From positions 1-64,000 of the forward strand of contig NZ_BBAI01000010.1 in the NCBI RefSeq assembly GCF_001311175.1: DNA of 64,000 nucleotides, given 5' to 3'. This stretch comes from Lacticaseibacillus pantheris DSM 15945 = JCM 12539 = NBRC 106106 (GTDB lineage Bacteria; Bacillota; Bacilli; Lactobacillales; Lactobacillaceae). The position numbers and the translations under genes are program-made. Within the stretch, counting starts at the first letter, position 1, and each line of letters starts with the position of its first letter. Positions 34,696-44,134 of this stretch are shown piece after piece. The notes below the pieces were generated by a model. That model made no database searches, was not told the DNA's origin, and saw only the letters and a list, made by a program, of their open reading frames with translations.

Positions 34696-35175
34696 AAACG
34701 AGTTGCGCCCCGCAGAACCCGCCGTATAAGCAGTCCCAATCAGGAATCCAAGGGCGGGATTCCCAATTGGGACTACTTATGCTCTGGTTTCTAACCGCGG
34801 GGCTCCACTCTCTAAACGAGTTGCACAGCCCAGAAAGCGGCACATAAGCCATAAAAATCCAAAGGCCAAAAGCGGGCCTTCAGATTCTTATAACTTATGC
34901 TCTGCTTTCTAAGCGGGCTGCTCCACTCTCTGCCTAAACGAGTTGCGCCCCGCAGAACCCGCCGTATAAGCAGTCCCAATCAGGAATCCAAGGGCGGGAT
35001 TCCCAATTGGGACTACTTATACTCTGGTTTCTAACCGCGGGGCTCCGCTCTCTAAACGAGCTCCGCAGCCCAGAAAGCGCCACATAAGCCATAAAAATCT
35101 AAAGGCCAACAGCGGGCCTTCAGATTTTCATAACTTATGCTCTGCTTTCTAAGCGGGCTGCTCCACTCTCTGCCT
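34696..35175 (-). repeat. Tandem array of four family A elements (two-element unit duplicated, 240-base period)
   Basis: Units at 34696-34935 and 34936-35175 are nearly identical. Each holds two different full elements (about 120 bases each). One has the inner stem GTCCCAAT-GGAATCC and the other AAAAATC-GGCC. Differences between the two units are few and scattered. The array ends 58 bases before the next gene. Confidence 0.85.
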
Positions 35176-35180
35176 CAATC

Positions 35181-35189
35181 TGTTATCAT
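35181..35189 (+). promoter_or_regulatory. Extended -10 element upstream of the membrane protein gene
   Basis: TGTTATCAT (35181-35189) matches TGnTATAAT. No good -35 is seen because the region upstream is repeat. Confidence 0.4.
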
Positions 35190-35232
35190 GTACCTAGAGC
35201 GTAAGTGGTATTAGTAAAGGTGGTGTCAATCA

Positions 35233-35703
35233 ATGGAATTATTATTAACGGTTTTAGACGTAGTGCTCCTCGGCTGCGTGGGCTACAACGTGTACTGGCA
35301 GTCGCAAATCGAAGTGCGCGCTAACTATGCGTACATGCAGATGTTTTGGGGCGTCGTGTTCGCCATCTTGATTGCTTCCACGTACACCGCCAGCTGGGCG
35401 TACGTCGTCTTCCTCGCACTGTTCGTCCTGTTGAACGTCTCCGCGGGTTACGGCGGCATCGCCAGCGACCGTATCGTCGGTTACGGCATGTTTCAGCGGG
35501 TGTTGCGCCTGTCCACCCTGGCAGGTGTTACCATTCTGCCCGTGCAGACAGTCCGTGGTCGGCAGCTTGTCATCGTCGTCTTTGCCTTTAATCCGCGTCG
35601 ATACGTGCGCATGACTTTCCGTCAGCCGCTTGAAGCCCTGACCGTCAAGATTCGGCAAATGGTGCCTGATAACGTACCGGTCGAGATTCAGCAGGTACAG
35701 TAA
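35233..35703 (+). CDS. Hypothetical membrane protein, 156 aa
   Basis: I do not recognise a named family. The N-terminal two thirds contain three hydrophobic segments (LLLTVLDVVLLGCVGYNVYW, FWGVVFAILIASTYTASW, YVVFLALFVLLNVSAGYG). A soluble C-terminal strand-rich part then follows (RQLVIVVFAFNPRRYVRMTF), resembling small DUF-type membrane proteins of lactobacilli. The ATG at 35233 follows AAAGGTGGTG. It stands alone between a repeat array and a palindromic element. Confidence 0.6.
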   Translation: MELLLTVLDVVLLGCVGYNVYWQSQIEVRANYAYMQMFWGVVFAILIASTYTASWAYVVFLALFVLLNVSAGYGGIASDRIVGYGMFQRVLRLSTLAGVTILPVQTVRGRQLVIVVFAFNPRRYVRMTFRQPLEALTVKIRQMVPDNVPVEIQQVQ

Positions 35704-35730
35704 ATTTTTAACCTGTCAATAAATGAGAGC

Positions 35731-35838
35731 GGACCACAATGCGGTTAGCTCCCCAGCAATAACGTAATAATGCCGATATTCCAGAACCGCGGAATATCGG
35801 CATTATTGTGTTTGGAACAGGGAGCTGCATTGTGGTCC
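35731..35838. repeat. Palindromic repeat family D, copy 2
   Basis: Terminal repeats GGACCACAATGC and GCATTGTGGTCC, inner stem GCCGATATTCC / GGAATATCGGC. Compared with the copy at 4489-4595, the stem bases beside CGATATTCC change in pairs. It lies between convergent genes. Confidence 0.8.
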
Positions 35839-35910
35839 ACGTTTGTAGGCCGCGTCGATGCTCATCGATTTTGCGAAGTTGCTATTTATGATTGAGCCTC
35901 ATTTTGTTGG

Positions 35911-36852
35911 CTAGCGGATCAGCGTCATGACGATGGGGATAGCAATCATTGCCAACACCGTCGAACCCGCTACACCGACAGCGGCAAATTCACTGTCCGC
36001 GTCGTACAGCCGGGCGACCACCGGCGCGTTGGTCATCACCGGCATGCAAGACTGAATAATGAACACGGTCTTCATCAGTGCCGGCATGTCCGCCCCAGCC
36101 AGGAGCAGGGACATAATTAGCGGGGCAAAGACGAAGCGGCCCAACAGGACCCCTAAGAAGTCTTTATCCAAACGTAGCGCGTTACGAATACCCGACTGCT
36201 GAATCGTGATACCGATGAAAAACATTGATCCAGGCACGGTGAGGTCACCTATGTACTCCAAGTCTGCAGCAAGGAAGTTAGGTAGCTGGATGTGCATCAT
36301 GACGATGATAATCCCAACGATAAAACCTAACAGTGGTGGCGAAAAGATCTTACCCAAAGCCCGTTTGAAATCAAATTCGGCATCGCCGGGGCCATCACGT
36401 TGGATGAGGTAGACCCCAACCGTCCAGAAAACGGTGGTGTTAGCCATGTAGTACACCAACACGTACGGGACGCTACGGGCGCCAAAGAGGGCCATGTTCA
36501 ACGGCAAACCGATAAAGACGGTGTTGGAATTGAGGAACATCGAACAAAACAGTCCGATGCGGCTACGGTCAACGCGCAGGAAGAGGGCTACCACTGCAGA
36601 CAGCACGCCTAAAATGGCCATCGAAATCAGCGGGTAGCGTAGGTCGGGTAACAAGCGAATCAACTCGTTGGCGGTAAACTTTTCGCTGACGGTGACCACC
36701 ATATACGCGGGTAAGGCGACCTGCGTGATGATTTTGGCAATAATTTTGCCACTTTGGGCGCTGAGCCAGTGGCGTGCTGATAACCAGTACCCAACGGCAA
36801 TTAAAATAATAATTTCGGCCACGCCGAAAACACTAGAGATAAATGCTTGCAA
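35911..36852 (-). CDS. AEC-family (auxin efflux carrier-like) transporter
   Basis: Membrane transporter of 313 residues and about ten helices. The N-terminal half contains GYWLSARHWLSAQSGKIIAK and the Asn/Pro-bearing NSNTVFIGLPLNMALFG. The C-terminal half contains IQSCMPVMTNAPVVARLYD and GVAGSTVLAMIAIPIVM. The family carries malate and other organic anions in lactic acid bacteria. It is probably co-transcribed with the folate cyclo-ligase 22 bases upstream. It is similar in plan to MleP at 40744; the substrate is unknown. Confidence 0.85.
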   Translation of the reverse strand: MQAFISSVFGVAEIIILIAVGYWLSARHWLSAQSGKIIAKIITQVALPAYMVVTVSEKFTANELIRLLPDLRYPLISMAILGVLSAVVALFLRVDRSRIGLFCSMFLNSNTVFIGLPLNMALFGARSVPYVLVYYMANTTVFWTVGVYLIQRDGPGDAEFDFKRALGKIFSPPLLGFIVGIIIVMMHIQLPNFLAADLEYIGDLTVPGSMFFIGITIQQSGIRNALRLDKDFLGVLLGRFVFAPLIMSLLLAGADMPALMKTVFIIQSCMPVMTNAPVVARLYDADSEFAAVGVAGSTVLAMIAIPIVMTLIR

Positions 36853-36874
36853 TAATCTAGACCCCTTCGGTTAC

Positions 36875-37426
36875 TTATTTCGCGGTAATAATATGTTGCA
36901 AAGGCACGTCGAAGGTGTCATGTGGCCAGGCGTTTTCTGGCCGTATCTGTACAGACAGGGCTAGCGCAACCGTGGTGCCATGGTATCCGGCCAGAAAGCG
37001 GTCGTAGTAACCACCGCCAAAGCCGAGACGGTAACGCGATGTACGCGTGTACGCTAAGCCCGGGACTACAACCAGGTCGGGTGCATTGTTGACCAGTTCA
37101 GGTTGGTAGGGCGGTTCCAGTAGACCAAAGTCGCTTTTGACCAATGCTTCGCGGCTGGTAAACGGTAGGAAAGCCATCTGTCGGTGCGGCATGGTCTTGG
37201 GTACCACCACGTCTTTGCCATCCGCGACGGCCGCCGCAATCACACCGCTAGTGTCGACTTCAAAGCCACCGCTGATTGTCGTGGCGATGGTGCGAGCCGC
37301 TTGCCACTCGGGCAGTGCCCGTAGTTGCGCCAAGAGCGCCTCGGTTTCGGTTTGGCGTTGCTCAGCTGGCAATGCACGCAGGGCGGCAATTTGTTGTTGA
37401 CGTGCGTCACGTTTATTAGTTGTCAT
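36875..37426 (-). CDS. 5-formyltetrahydrofolate cyclo-ligase
   Basis: Cytoplasmic ATP-dependent enzyme of 183 residues that converts 5-formyl-THF to 5,10-methenyl-THF. The N-terminal KRDARQQQIAALRAL, the central FLPFTSREALVKSDFGLLEP and the C-terminal phosphate-binding motif RLGFGGGYYDRFLA are diagnostic. The ATG at 37426 overlaps the end of the upstream DUF488 gene by 11 bases. Confidence 0.93.
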   Translation of the reverse strand: MTTNKRDARQQQIAALRALPAEQRQTETEALLAQLRALPEWQAARTIATTISGGFEVDTSGVIAAAVADGKDVVVPKTMPHRQMAFLPFTSREALVKSDFGLLEPPYQPELVNNAPDLVVVPGLAYTRTSRYRLGFGGGYYDRFLAGYHGTTVALALSVQIRPENAWPHDTFDVPLQHIITAK

Positions 37427-37790
37427 CGTGTACCCCGTGGGCGGCCAGCCATTCGTTGAGCACGACGGCCTGGTTGTTAGTAGTGTCTTTGGCTCCGAAC
37501 AGAAGCACAACGGTATTGCCCTCTTGTAGTTGCGCGTTCACCGTGTCAATTAACTCGGTTGTGGCCGGATTTTGTGCTAATTCGTCCTGGTATCGACTCT
37601 TAAACTCAGTAAACTTTTCTGGGTCGTGGTTGAACCACTTACGCAGTTCGGTGGTGGGCGCAATGTCCTTGGCCCACAGGTCAATGTGTGCGTCCACCTT
37701 TTTAATGCCACGGGGCCACAAGCGGTCCGTCAGAATACGGAAGCCGGGTGTCCCAGGATGTTCGTAAATACGTTCCAGTTTGATTGTCAT
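37416..37790 (-). CDS. DUF488 family protein
   Basis: Small soluble protein of 124 residues. RIYEHPGTPGFRILTDRLWPRGIKK is cut into the conserved pieces RILTDRLWPRG and WAKDIAPTTELRKWF, both hallmarks of the DUF488 family; VVLLFGAKDTTNNQAVVL follows. The function is unknown. It is the first gene of a minus-strand operon with the cyclo-ligase and AEC permease. Confidence 0.85.
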   Translation of the reverse strand: MTIKLERIYEHPGTPGFRILTDRLWPRGIKKVDAHIDLWAKDIAPTTELRKWFNHDPEKFTEFKSRYQDELAQNPATTELIDTVNAQLQEGNTVVLLFGAKDTTNNQAVVLNEWLAAHGVHDDN

Positions 37791-37960
37791 TATTCATCAC
37801 CCCAAAACTACACTACCGCCCACAATGGGATAAGTAAAGCTACCACATAATGGCATTAGCGTTAGATTACCATAATAAAGATGTTAATGCACGCGGGAGA
37901 CTGGCGTCGGAGCCATGCTGGACACCGGTGTCGTTCCGTTCGCTATTCATTGGTAGCATG
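37791..37960. other. Intergenic region
   Basis: No gene seen. It contains the upstream region of the DUF488 operon and a loose inverted repeat around GACTGGCGTCGG / CACCGGTGTC with no clear role. Confidence 0.3.
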
Positions 37961-38007
37961 CAAAAAGCGCGTAACGTTGGCGATTAAACGCAAATGTGAC
38001 GCGCTTT
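37959..38007 (-). terminator. Terminator of the LysR-family gene
   Basis: AAAAAGCGCGT pairs with ACGCGCTTTTT around a loop of about 25 bases; the minus-strand T-run lies after the stem. Confidence 0.65.
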
Positions 38008-38028
38008 TTGGCGCAAGGTGCATATTCA

Positions 38029-38909
38029 CTATTCCGCCTGAATCAGCGCCCGCATAACTTTGCGCTGCATGGGTGTGGTTAATTGGTTCTGGCGCCGCAC
38101 CAGCGATACCGTAAACAGCGGTTGGCCGGGGTCGGTGAGGCGAATCAGCTGGAGGTGGTCCTCCGGCGTCACCGCGAGGTCCGTGAGCAGCGCGATGCCG
38201 ACGTCCTGGTGCACCATAGTTTTGATGAGGCTAACATCGTCGCTACGGAATACCACACGCTGGCGTACGCCCGCACTATGATTCAATGCGCGGAAAGCTG
38301 GGCGTGAACGTACTGCTCACCCAAGGCCACAAATGGTTCGCCTACGAGTTGGGCAAAGGCGACGGCACCGTCCTGCCCGACTTTGCGTTGTGGGGCGGCG
38401 ATAATGGCGAACGGGCGGGCAAAGAGCTGCTCAACCTGCAAATCGTCGGCGACCAGCGGACCCACACTCCCAAGCAGGGCCATGTCGAGTTCGCCAGCGC
38501 GGAGACGTTTAAGCAGGTTGCCAGAACCTCCCTCGATAGTCTGCAGATGGTCCATGCTGCCGTTATTAACCAGGTGGGGAATTAACTTTGGAAAATAGTA
38601 ATTACCAATAATGGGTGGTAATCCCAACCGTACCGTGGTCACCTGCAGGGCGTCGAGATCCTGTTGTGTTTGGCGTAATTCGCTCAGAATGCTCCGGGCG
38701 TGCGTCGCGAGTTGCTCGCCGGCAGCGGTGACGGTGAGCGTGTTGTGACTGCGGTCGCGGTGAATTAATTCAATGCCGTATTGTTCCTCTAATCGTTTGA
38801 GGGATAACGATACCGTGGGCTGGCTCACCCGAAAAACTTTGGCGACGGCGGAAAAACTTTTTAAATCTACAAGTTGGACAAAGTATTCAAAGTCGCGTGT
38901 GTTCATCAC
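38029..38909 (-). CDS. mleR: LysR-family regulator, probable MleR (frameshift near 38285)
   Basis: Transcriptional activator of about 293 residues. The N-terminal winged helix-turn-helix is FVQLVDLKSFSAVAKVFRVS followed by QPTVSLSLKRLEEQYG. The effector domain continues to FVALGEQYVHAQ, where the frame changes near 38285, then to HQDVGIALLTDLAV. It is divergent from the malolactic enzyme gene, the arrangement of mleR in other lactic acid bacteria. L-malate as co-inducer is inferred. Confidence 0.85.
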
Positions 38910-38972
38910 AAAACGCCGTCCTTTCTGGTGTGTGGCCGTTCATATAAAAAGATTTTATCACAACTGGCACGT

Positions 38973-39002
38973 TTGACTATAAATTTTTCTGTGATTTATG
39001 CT
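38973..39002 (+). promoter_or_regulatory. mleS promoter overlapping a LysR-type box
   Basis: TTGACT (38973-38978), 18-base spacer, TATGCT (38997-39002). The spacer is an inverted repeat ATAAAT-N9-ATTTAT (38979-38999), a T-N11-A type LysR site. Confidence 0.6.
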
Positions 39003-39073
39003 GTACCTCGTTAAGACGAAAGAGCAACAATCTCGCCACAATATATCAGCAAATTGATGAGGAGGAATCGCTT

Positions 39074-40715
39074 ATGCAACTCACAGCACAGCAAATTATC
39101 AATAACCCATTTTTAAACAAAGGTACAGCCTTTACTAAGGAAGAACGCGACCAATACGGTTTGAACGGTGTGTTACCGCCAGCCGTCCAGACTTTGGACC
39201 AGCAGGTAGCCCAGACGTACGCACAGTACCTACAGAAGCCATCCGCACTGGAAAAGCGGATCTTCTTGATGGACATTTTCAACCACAACCACGTTTTGTT
39301 CTACGCCTTGTTTGGCCAGCACGTCGCTGAATTCATGCCAATTGTGTACGATCCAACCATCGCTGACACCATCGAGAACTACAGCGCGCTGTTCATTGAC
39401 CCACAGAACGCAACGTACCTGTCGATTGAGGACCAGGACCACATTGAGGACGCCCTGAAGCTAGCGCCGATGGCCGTGATATTCGTTTGATTGTGGTAAC
39501 CGATGCGGAAGGTATCCTCGGTATCGGTGACTGGGGTACGCAGGGTGTCGATATCGCTGTCGGCAAGCTGATGGTGTACACGGCCGCCGCAGGGATTGAC
39601 CCTAGCCAAGTGCTGCCGGTTGTGTTGGACTCTGGGACCAACAATGAGTCGTTGCTGAACGATGACCTTTACCTCGGTCTGCGGAAGCAGCGCGTGTACG
39701 GTGAAGAATACCATGCCTTTGTGGACAAGTTCGTTGCTAGTGCGCGGAGCCTGTTCCCGAAGCTCTACCTCCACTTTGAAGACTTTGGTCGTAGCAACGC
39801 TGCTGACATCCTGGACCAGTACAAGGATCAGCTGACGACGTTTAACGATGACATACAGGGCACTGGGATTATCGTACTTGCCGGTATTCTGGGTGCGCTG
39901 AACATTTCCAAGCAGAAGATGACCGACCAGGTGTACATGAGCTTTGGTGCTGGTACTGCCGGTGCCGGAATTACCCAGCGTATTTACGAAGAATACTTGC
40001 AGCAGGGGATGGCACCGGAAGAAGCACGCAAGCACTTTTACCTGGTGGACAAGCAGGGTCTGTTGTTTGACGACATGCCTGACTTGACGCCACAGCAAAA
40101 GCCGTTTGCTCGTAGCCGCAGTGAGTTTACTAACGCTGACGAACTGACCAGCTTGGCGGCAGCGGTTAAGGCCGTGCACCCAACCATCTTGGTGGGTACG
40201 AGTACCGTTCCGGGTACTTTCACTGAGGAAGTAGTGACTGAGATGGCTGCTCACACCGACCGGCCAATCATCTTCCCGTTGAGCAACCCGACCAAGTTGG
40301 CTGAAGCTAAGGCTGAGGACCTGATTAAGTGGACCGATGGCCGTGCGCTGGTTGCTACGGGGATTCCGGCGGCTGACGTTGAGTACAAAGGTGTAACCTA
40401 CGCCATTGGCCAGGCTAACAACGCGTTGGTTTACCCTGGCTCGGTCTAGGTACCATCGCCGCTACCAGCAAGCTATTGACTGACGGCATGATTTCGGCTG
40501 CAGCCCACAGCCTGGGTGGTATCGTTGACCCTGATCAGGCTGGTGCCGCAGTGTTGCCACCAGTTAAGCAGCTGGCGAAATTCAGCCAGACGGTTGCGAA
40601 CGCCGTAGCACAGGAAGCGTTGGACGAAGGTCTGAATGAAGACCCGATTACTGATGCTAAGCAGGCAGTTGCGGACACCAAGTGGACGCCAGAGTACAAG
40701 CCACTCAACCTGTAA
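39074..40715 (+). CDS. mleS: Malolactic enzyme (two frameshifts)
   Basis: NAD- and Mn-dependent enzyme that decarboxylates L-malate directly to L-lactate, about 546 residues. The N-terminus [16 protein letters not shown] is characteristic of MleS/Mle[43 protein letters not shown] (metal site) and [10 protein letters not shown] are malic-enzyme motifs, and [10 protein letters not shown] is the NAD loop. The frame changes near 39475 and near 40445; both repairs restore conserved blocks ([13 protein letters not shown] and [15 protein letters not shown]). ATG 39074 follows GAGGAGG. It is co-transcribed with the permease 28 bases downstream. Confidence 0.93.
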
Positions 40716-40743
40716 TTAGTCACTGATTGAGGGAGGAAACAAC

Positions 40744-41725
40744 ATGACAGCATTAGCAACATCAATTCAAAGTGTCCTGACGATTCTGTTGATTATCGCT
40801 TTGGGATACATGCTTCAACGCAAAGGGTGGTTCCCGGATTCATTTGGTGGCACCGTTTCGAACTTATTAATGAAAGTCGCCCTGCCAGCATCCATCTTCA
40901 TTTCGGTGTTGGAACGGTTGACGTTAGATAAATTGGTCAGCTTAGCCAGTGGTTTGGTATACGGCTTCATCGCCGTTGCTATCGGCTACCTCGTCGCCTT
41001 TGCACTCGTGAAGATTCTCAAGGTGCGTCCGGGTCGTCGGGGGACGTTCATCAACATGTTTGTGAACGCCAACACCATTTTTATCGGTTTACCACTGAAC
41101 TTGGCCCTCTTTGGTAACAAGTCCATGGCCTATTTCCTGATTTACTACGTGGTCAACACCGTCTCCACGTGGACGCTGGGTGCCTTCCTGATGCTCAGGA
41201 TGACCCCACGCGCGTCAAGGGTAGCGCCGAAAAGGGTAGCTTTAACTGGAAGAAGCTGTTGCCAGCACCACTAGTTGGTTTCTTGGTCGCATTGGTCTTC
41301 CTGTTGCTCCGGATTGACGTGCCAAACATTGGCTGGCTCAGCTTTGCAACCAACACGTTGGATTACGTTGGTAACCTGGTTACGCCATTGTCCCTGATTT
41401 ACATCGGGATTGTGTTGGCCAAAGCTGGTTTGGGTAGTATCCACTTTGACCGTGATAGTATCGTAGCGTTGCTCGGCCGGTTCGTGCTGGCCCCGGCCGT
41501 TATGTTCGCCATCATTATGATTGGTAGCGGCATGGTTGGCGGGATGCCAAGCATGGAGCCCAGACACTGATTGTGCAGGCCTCCGCACCTGGCCTTGCCG
41601 TTCTGCCAATCCTGGCGGAACAGGCACATGGGGACGTGAAGTATGCTACCAACGTGGTGACGACTTCGACCGTGCTGTTCGTGATCGTGATTCCGATTAT
41701 TATGGTTTTGATTCAGGGTATTTAG
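40744..41725 (+). CDS. mleP: Malate permease, AEC family (two frameshifts)
   Basis: Membrane transporter of about 326 residues and ten helices that imports malate for the malolactic enzyme. NANTIFIGLPLNLALFGNKS is the conserved N-terminal AEC motif. The C-terminal half has QTLIVQASAPGLAVLPILAE and ends VLIQGI. Indels near 41205 and near 41565 are repaired by homology. The stop TAG (41723-41725) lies in the first bases of a family A repeat (TTTAGAGAGTGG), so the element may define the C-terminus. Confidence 0.88.
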
Positions 41726-41840
41726 AGAGTGGAGCAGGCCGCTTAGAAGACAGAGCATAAGGCGTTCCAACCGAAAGACCCGGTTTTGGTCTTTTGGTTG
41801 GAATGCGTTATGTGGCGGCTTCTGGCCTGTGCAACTCGTT
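41722..41840 (+). repeat. Long-hairpin repeat family A, full copy after mleP
   Basis: Left AGAGAGTGGAGCAGGCCGC with AGAAGACAGAGCATAAGGC; inner stem GTTCCAACC / GGTTGGAATGC; loop GAAAGACCCGGTTTTGGTC; right GGCTTCTGGCCTGTGCAACTCG. The loop stem AGACC / GGTCT differs from the usual AGGCC / GGCCT yet stays paired. Confidence 0.85.
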
Positions 41841-41962
41841 TTAGAGAGTGGAGCCCCGCGGTTAGAAAGCAGAGTATAAGTAAGCCCGGGCGAGAATCCC
41901 GCACTTGGATTCTTGGCTGGGTTTGCTTATACGTCGCTTTCTGCGGGGCGGAACTCGTTTCA
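41841..41962 (+). repeat. Long-hairpin repeat family A, adjacent full copy
   Basis: AGAGAGTGGAGCCCCGCGG, TTAGAAAGCAGAGTATAAG, inner stem TAAGCCC.. / ..GGGTTTG, loop GAGAATCC / GGATTCTT, then CTTATACGTCGCTTTCTG and CGGGGCGGAACTCG. Confidence 0.85.
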
Positions 41963-42223
41963 ACAAGCCATTGCCGCGGGGAGTGTCAGCTGGCTAGAGA
42001 ACGACTTGAGGTGAACGCTGATTCTTAAAGGAAGACGCGTCCATCAGTATATAGGACGACTGCAGATTGCGGTCGTCTTTTTGCGTTGTTGTACCCGCAC
42101 ATGGGCTTTGGGGCTTTTGCAGACTACAGACACCTCTACCTGGTTATGAAACACGCGCCCTGGGTAGATACGTGTGTTTTCACCTCACTTTGAATTGTTT
42201 TCACGTTATTATTGCGGGAAAAC
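41963..42223. other. Intergenic region before acpS
   Basis: No gene is recognised. A hairpin GACGAC / GTCGTC with TTTTTG at about 42054-42082 is a probable terminator. Sequence between 41963 and 42050 and between 42083 and 42223 shows nothing I can name. Confidence 0.4.
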
Positions 42224-42232
42224 TGGTAAAAT
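42224..42232 (+). promoter_or_regulatory. Extended -10 of the acpS-alr-mazEF operon
   Basis: TGGTAAAAT (42224-42232), 41 bases before acpS. The -35 region is weak. Confidence 0.45.
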
Positions 42233-42273
42233 TAGGGGTAGATTATTACTGAGCAGGTTTGTGGAGGTACTAC

Positions 42274-42627
42274 ATGATTCACGGTTTAGGCGTCGACATC
42301 ACGGAGATTGCACGGATTCAGCACGCGCAGGAGCGTAACGCACACTTTGCGGCCAAAGTGTTGACGGACGCTGAGTTGCGTCAATTTAATGCGTACTCCG
42401 GGCGCCGGGCCTGGGAGTATTTGGCTGGCCGTTTTTCCGCCAAGGAATCGTACAGTAAGGCTTACGGCACGGGGATTGGAGCAGTTGGCTGGCAAGACAT
42501 TGAAATTATCGATGGTGGGCAGGGGCAACCGCACGTCTCGGGACCGTTTAGCGGCCACGCGCACGTATCGATTAGTCACACGGATGATTTAGTTATGACC
42601 GAGGTCATACTGGAGGAAGAGAACTAA
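42274..42627 (+). CDS. acpS: Holo-[acyl-carrier-protein] synthase
   Basis: Cytoplasmic 4'-phosphopantetheinyl transferase of 117 residues that activates ACP and probably Dlt[13 protein letters not shown] (metal Asp) and [20 protein letters not shown] (metal Glu and CoA site) are the AcpS signatures; [18 protein letters not shown] closes the fold. ATG 42274 lies six bases after GGAGG. The stop overlaps the alr start. Confidence 0.96.
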   Translation: MIHGLGVDITEIARIQHAQERNAHFAAKVLTDAELRQFNAYSGRRAWEYLAGRFSAKESYSKAYGTGIGAVGWQDIEIIDGGQGQPHVSGPFSGHAHVSISHTDDLVMTEVILEEEN

Positions 42628-43757
42628 TGACAGTAATTGGTACGCACCGTCCGACGCGAGTATTAGTTGATGAGGCGGCAATCAAGCACAACGTTAGTGG
42701 CGAAGTGGCACGCCTGGACGACCAGACGGAGCTTTTTGCGGTCATCAAAGCTGATGCTTATGGTCACGGCTTGTTGCGCGTCGCCCGCGTGGCGCTCGCA
42801 GCTGGGGCGCGTGGCTTTTGCGTTGCCATTTTGGACGAGGCTTTGGCGCTGCGTGAAGCTGGTTTTGAGCAACCAATCTTGGTTCTTGGGGTGGTATCTC
42901 CCGAGTACGTTCAACTGGCCGCCATTAACCACGTTGCCGTGCCGCTGGTTGATGCGGAGTGGCTGGAGTCGGCCCGGCCGTACCTCGCCGCGGATCATCC
43001 ACTCGCGGTGCACGTGGCCTTGGATACGGGGATGGGGCGCATTGGGTTCCGCAATCTGGACGATTTGCGGGCAGTGTTGGATACAATTACGGGCCTAGAT
43101 GGACTGCAAATTGAGGGCGTCTTCACCCACTTTGCCACGGCGGACGATCCGGATACCAGCTATTTCCAGGAGCAGGTAGCTAAGTTTAAGCAACTGGTTG
43201 CAGCATTCCCTGAGCGGCCGCGGTACGTGCACGTCTCAAACACCGCGACGAGTCTATGGCACGCGGCCTGCAACGGCAACATGATTCGCTTTGGTGTGGG
43301 CATTTACGGCTTGAACCCCTCAGGACGGGCGATTGAGCAGACACCCTACGAGTTGCAACCGGCTATGAGCGTGGTATCGGCACTAGTGCAGTGCAAGCAG
43401 ATTCACGCTGGCGATGCAGTTTCTTACGGCGCCACGTATCGAGCTAGCGGGGATGAATGGATCGGCACGGTGCCCATCGGTTACGCTGACGGCTACCCCC
43501 GGCGGATGCAAGGCTTTCACGGCCTGGTCGACGGTCAGGAGTGTACCATCGTGGGGCGGGTCTGCATGGACCAATTGATGATCAGAATGCCACGGGCGTA
43601 CCCAGCGGGAACCAAAGTCACACTGGTAGGTCAGGATGGCAATAACGTTATTTCGTTGCAGGACGTGGCCGATTATGCCGGTACCATCCACTACGAGATT
43701 GCCTGTGCCATGAGCGAACGAATACCACGGGAGTCAATCAATCCGGTTGGTGCTTAG
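42627..43757 (+). CDS. alr: Alanine racemase
   Basis: PLP-dependent enzyme of 376 residues that interconverts L- and D-alanine for peptidoglycan and for the Dlt system. The PLP Lys is in [12 protein letters not shown] (about residue 40). The catalytic Tyr of the second half is in [10 protein letters not shown], and [12 protein letters not shown] is conserved. It starts at ATG 42627 within the acpS stop. acpS-alr is a standard lactobacillar pair. Confidence 0.96.
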   Translation: MTVIGTHRPTRVLVDEAAIKHNVSGEVARLDDQTELFAVIKADAYGHGLLRVARVALAAGARGFCVAILDEALALREAGFEQPILVLGVVSPEYVQLAAINHVAVPLVDAEWLESARPYLAADHPLAVHVALDTGMGRIGFRNLDDLRAVLDTITGLDGLQIEGVFTHFATADDPDTSYFQEQVAKFKQLVAAFPERPRYVHVSNTATSLWHAACNGNMIRFGVGIYGLNPSGRAIEQTPYELQPAMSVVSALVQCKQIHAGDAVSYGATYRASGDEWIGTVPIGYADGYPRRMQGFHGLVDGQECTIVGRVCMDQLMIRMPRAYPAGTKVTLVGQDGNNVISLQDVADYAGTIHYEIACAMSERIPRESINPVGA

Positions 43758-43867
43758 ACCCCAATTTGTAATTAATTGATGGTAAAAGCACCAAATACTA
43801 ATGATTTTCTGTGTAAATTGTGCTAGCGTTATGGTTACGAGGAAAAAGCGACTGGGGGAGTTACACC

Positions 43868-44120
43868 ATGAGTGATTATCAGGATAAGCTTTCTGTCAGC
43901 ATGGACGCGTCGGTTGAGGAAAAAAATCGAGGCGTACTGTGAGCTGAATGATGTGGACATGCAGACGGCGGTCCAAGAGGCGTTGAATGAGTTCATTAAC
44001 ATGCACGGCGAAGAGATTGCCCAGTTAATTGCGGGCTACCGGGCGATGGGTAACTTGAATGAAGAGATTTGTGACGAGTTTACCGCTTGCGAAGCGGAGG
44101 CGTACTCACACTTTTGTTAA
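43868..44120 (+). CDS. mazE: MazE/CopG-like antitoxin (frameshift in A-run)
   Basis: About 83 residues after removing one A from the run at 43920-43926: MSDYQDKLSVSMDASVEEK, then IEAYCELNDVDMQTAVQEAL. The short N-terminal strand and following helices match the ribbon-helix-helix antitoxins upstream of mazF in Firmicutes. The acidic C-terminus would bind the toxin. The ATG at 43868 follows GGGGGAG. mazF starts 14 bases downstream. The role is inferred from position and fold-like pattern. Confidence 0.75.
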
Positions 44121-44134
44121 TGTTGGGGTGAGGT

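Noticed and set aside
34696-35175. Tandem repeats that could suggest a CRISPR array
   Set aside because: The repeated unit is 240 bases, with internal palindromes and no short constant repeat alternating with unique spacers, and no cas gene is nearby.
39074-40715. NAD-dependent malic enzyme (MaeE)
   Set aside because: The N-terminal [12 protein letters not shown] and the surrounding blocks match malolactic enzymes, and the gene sits in an mleR-S-P arrangement.
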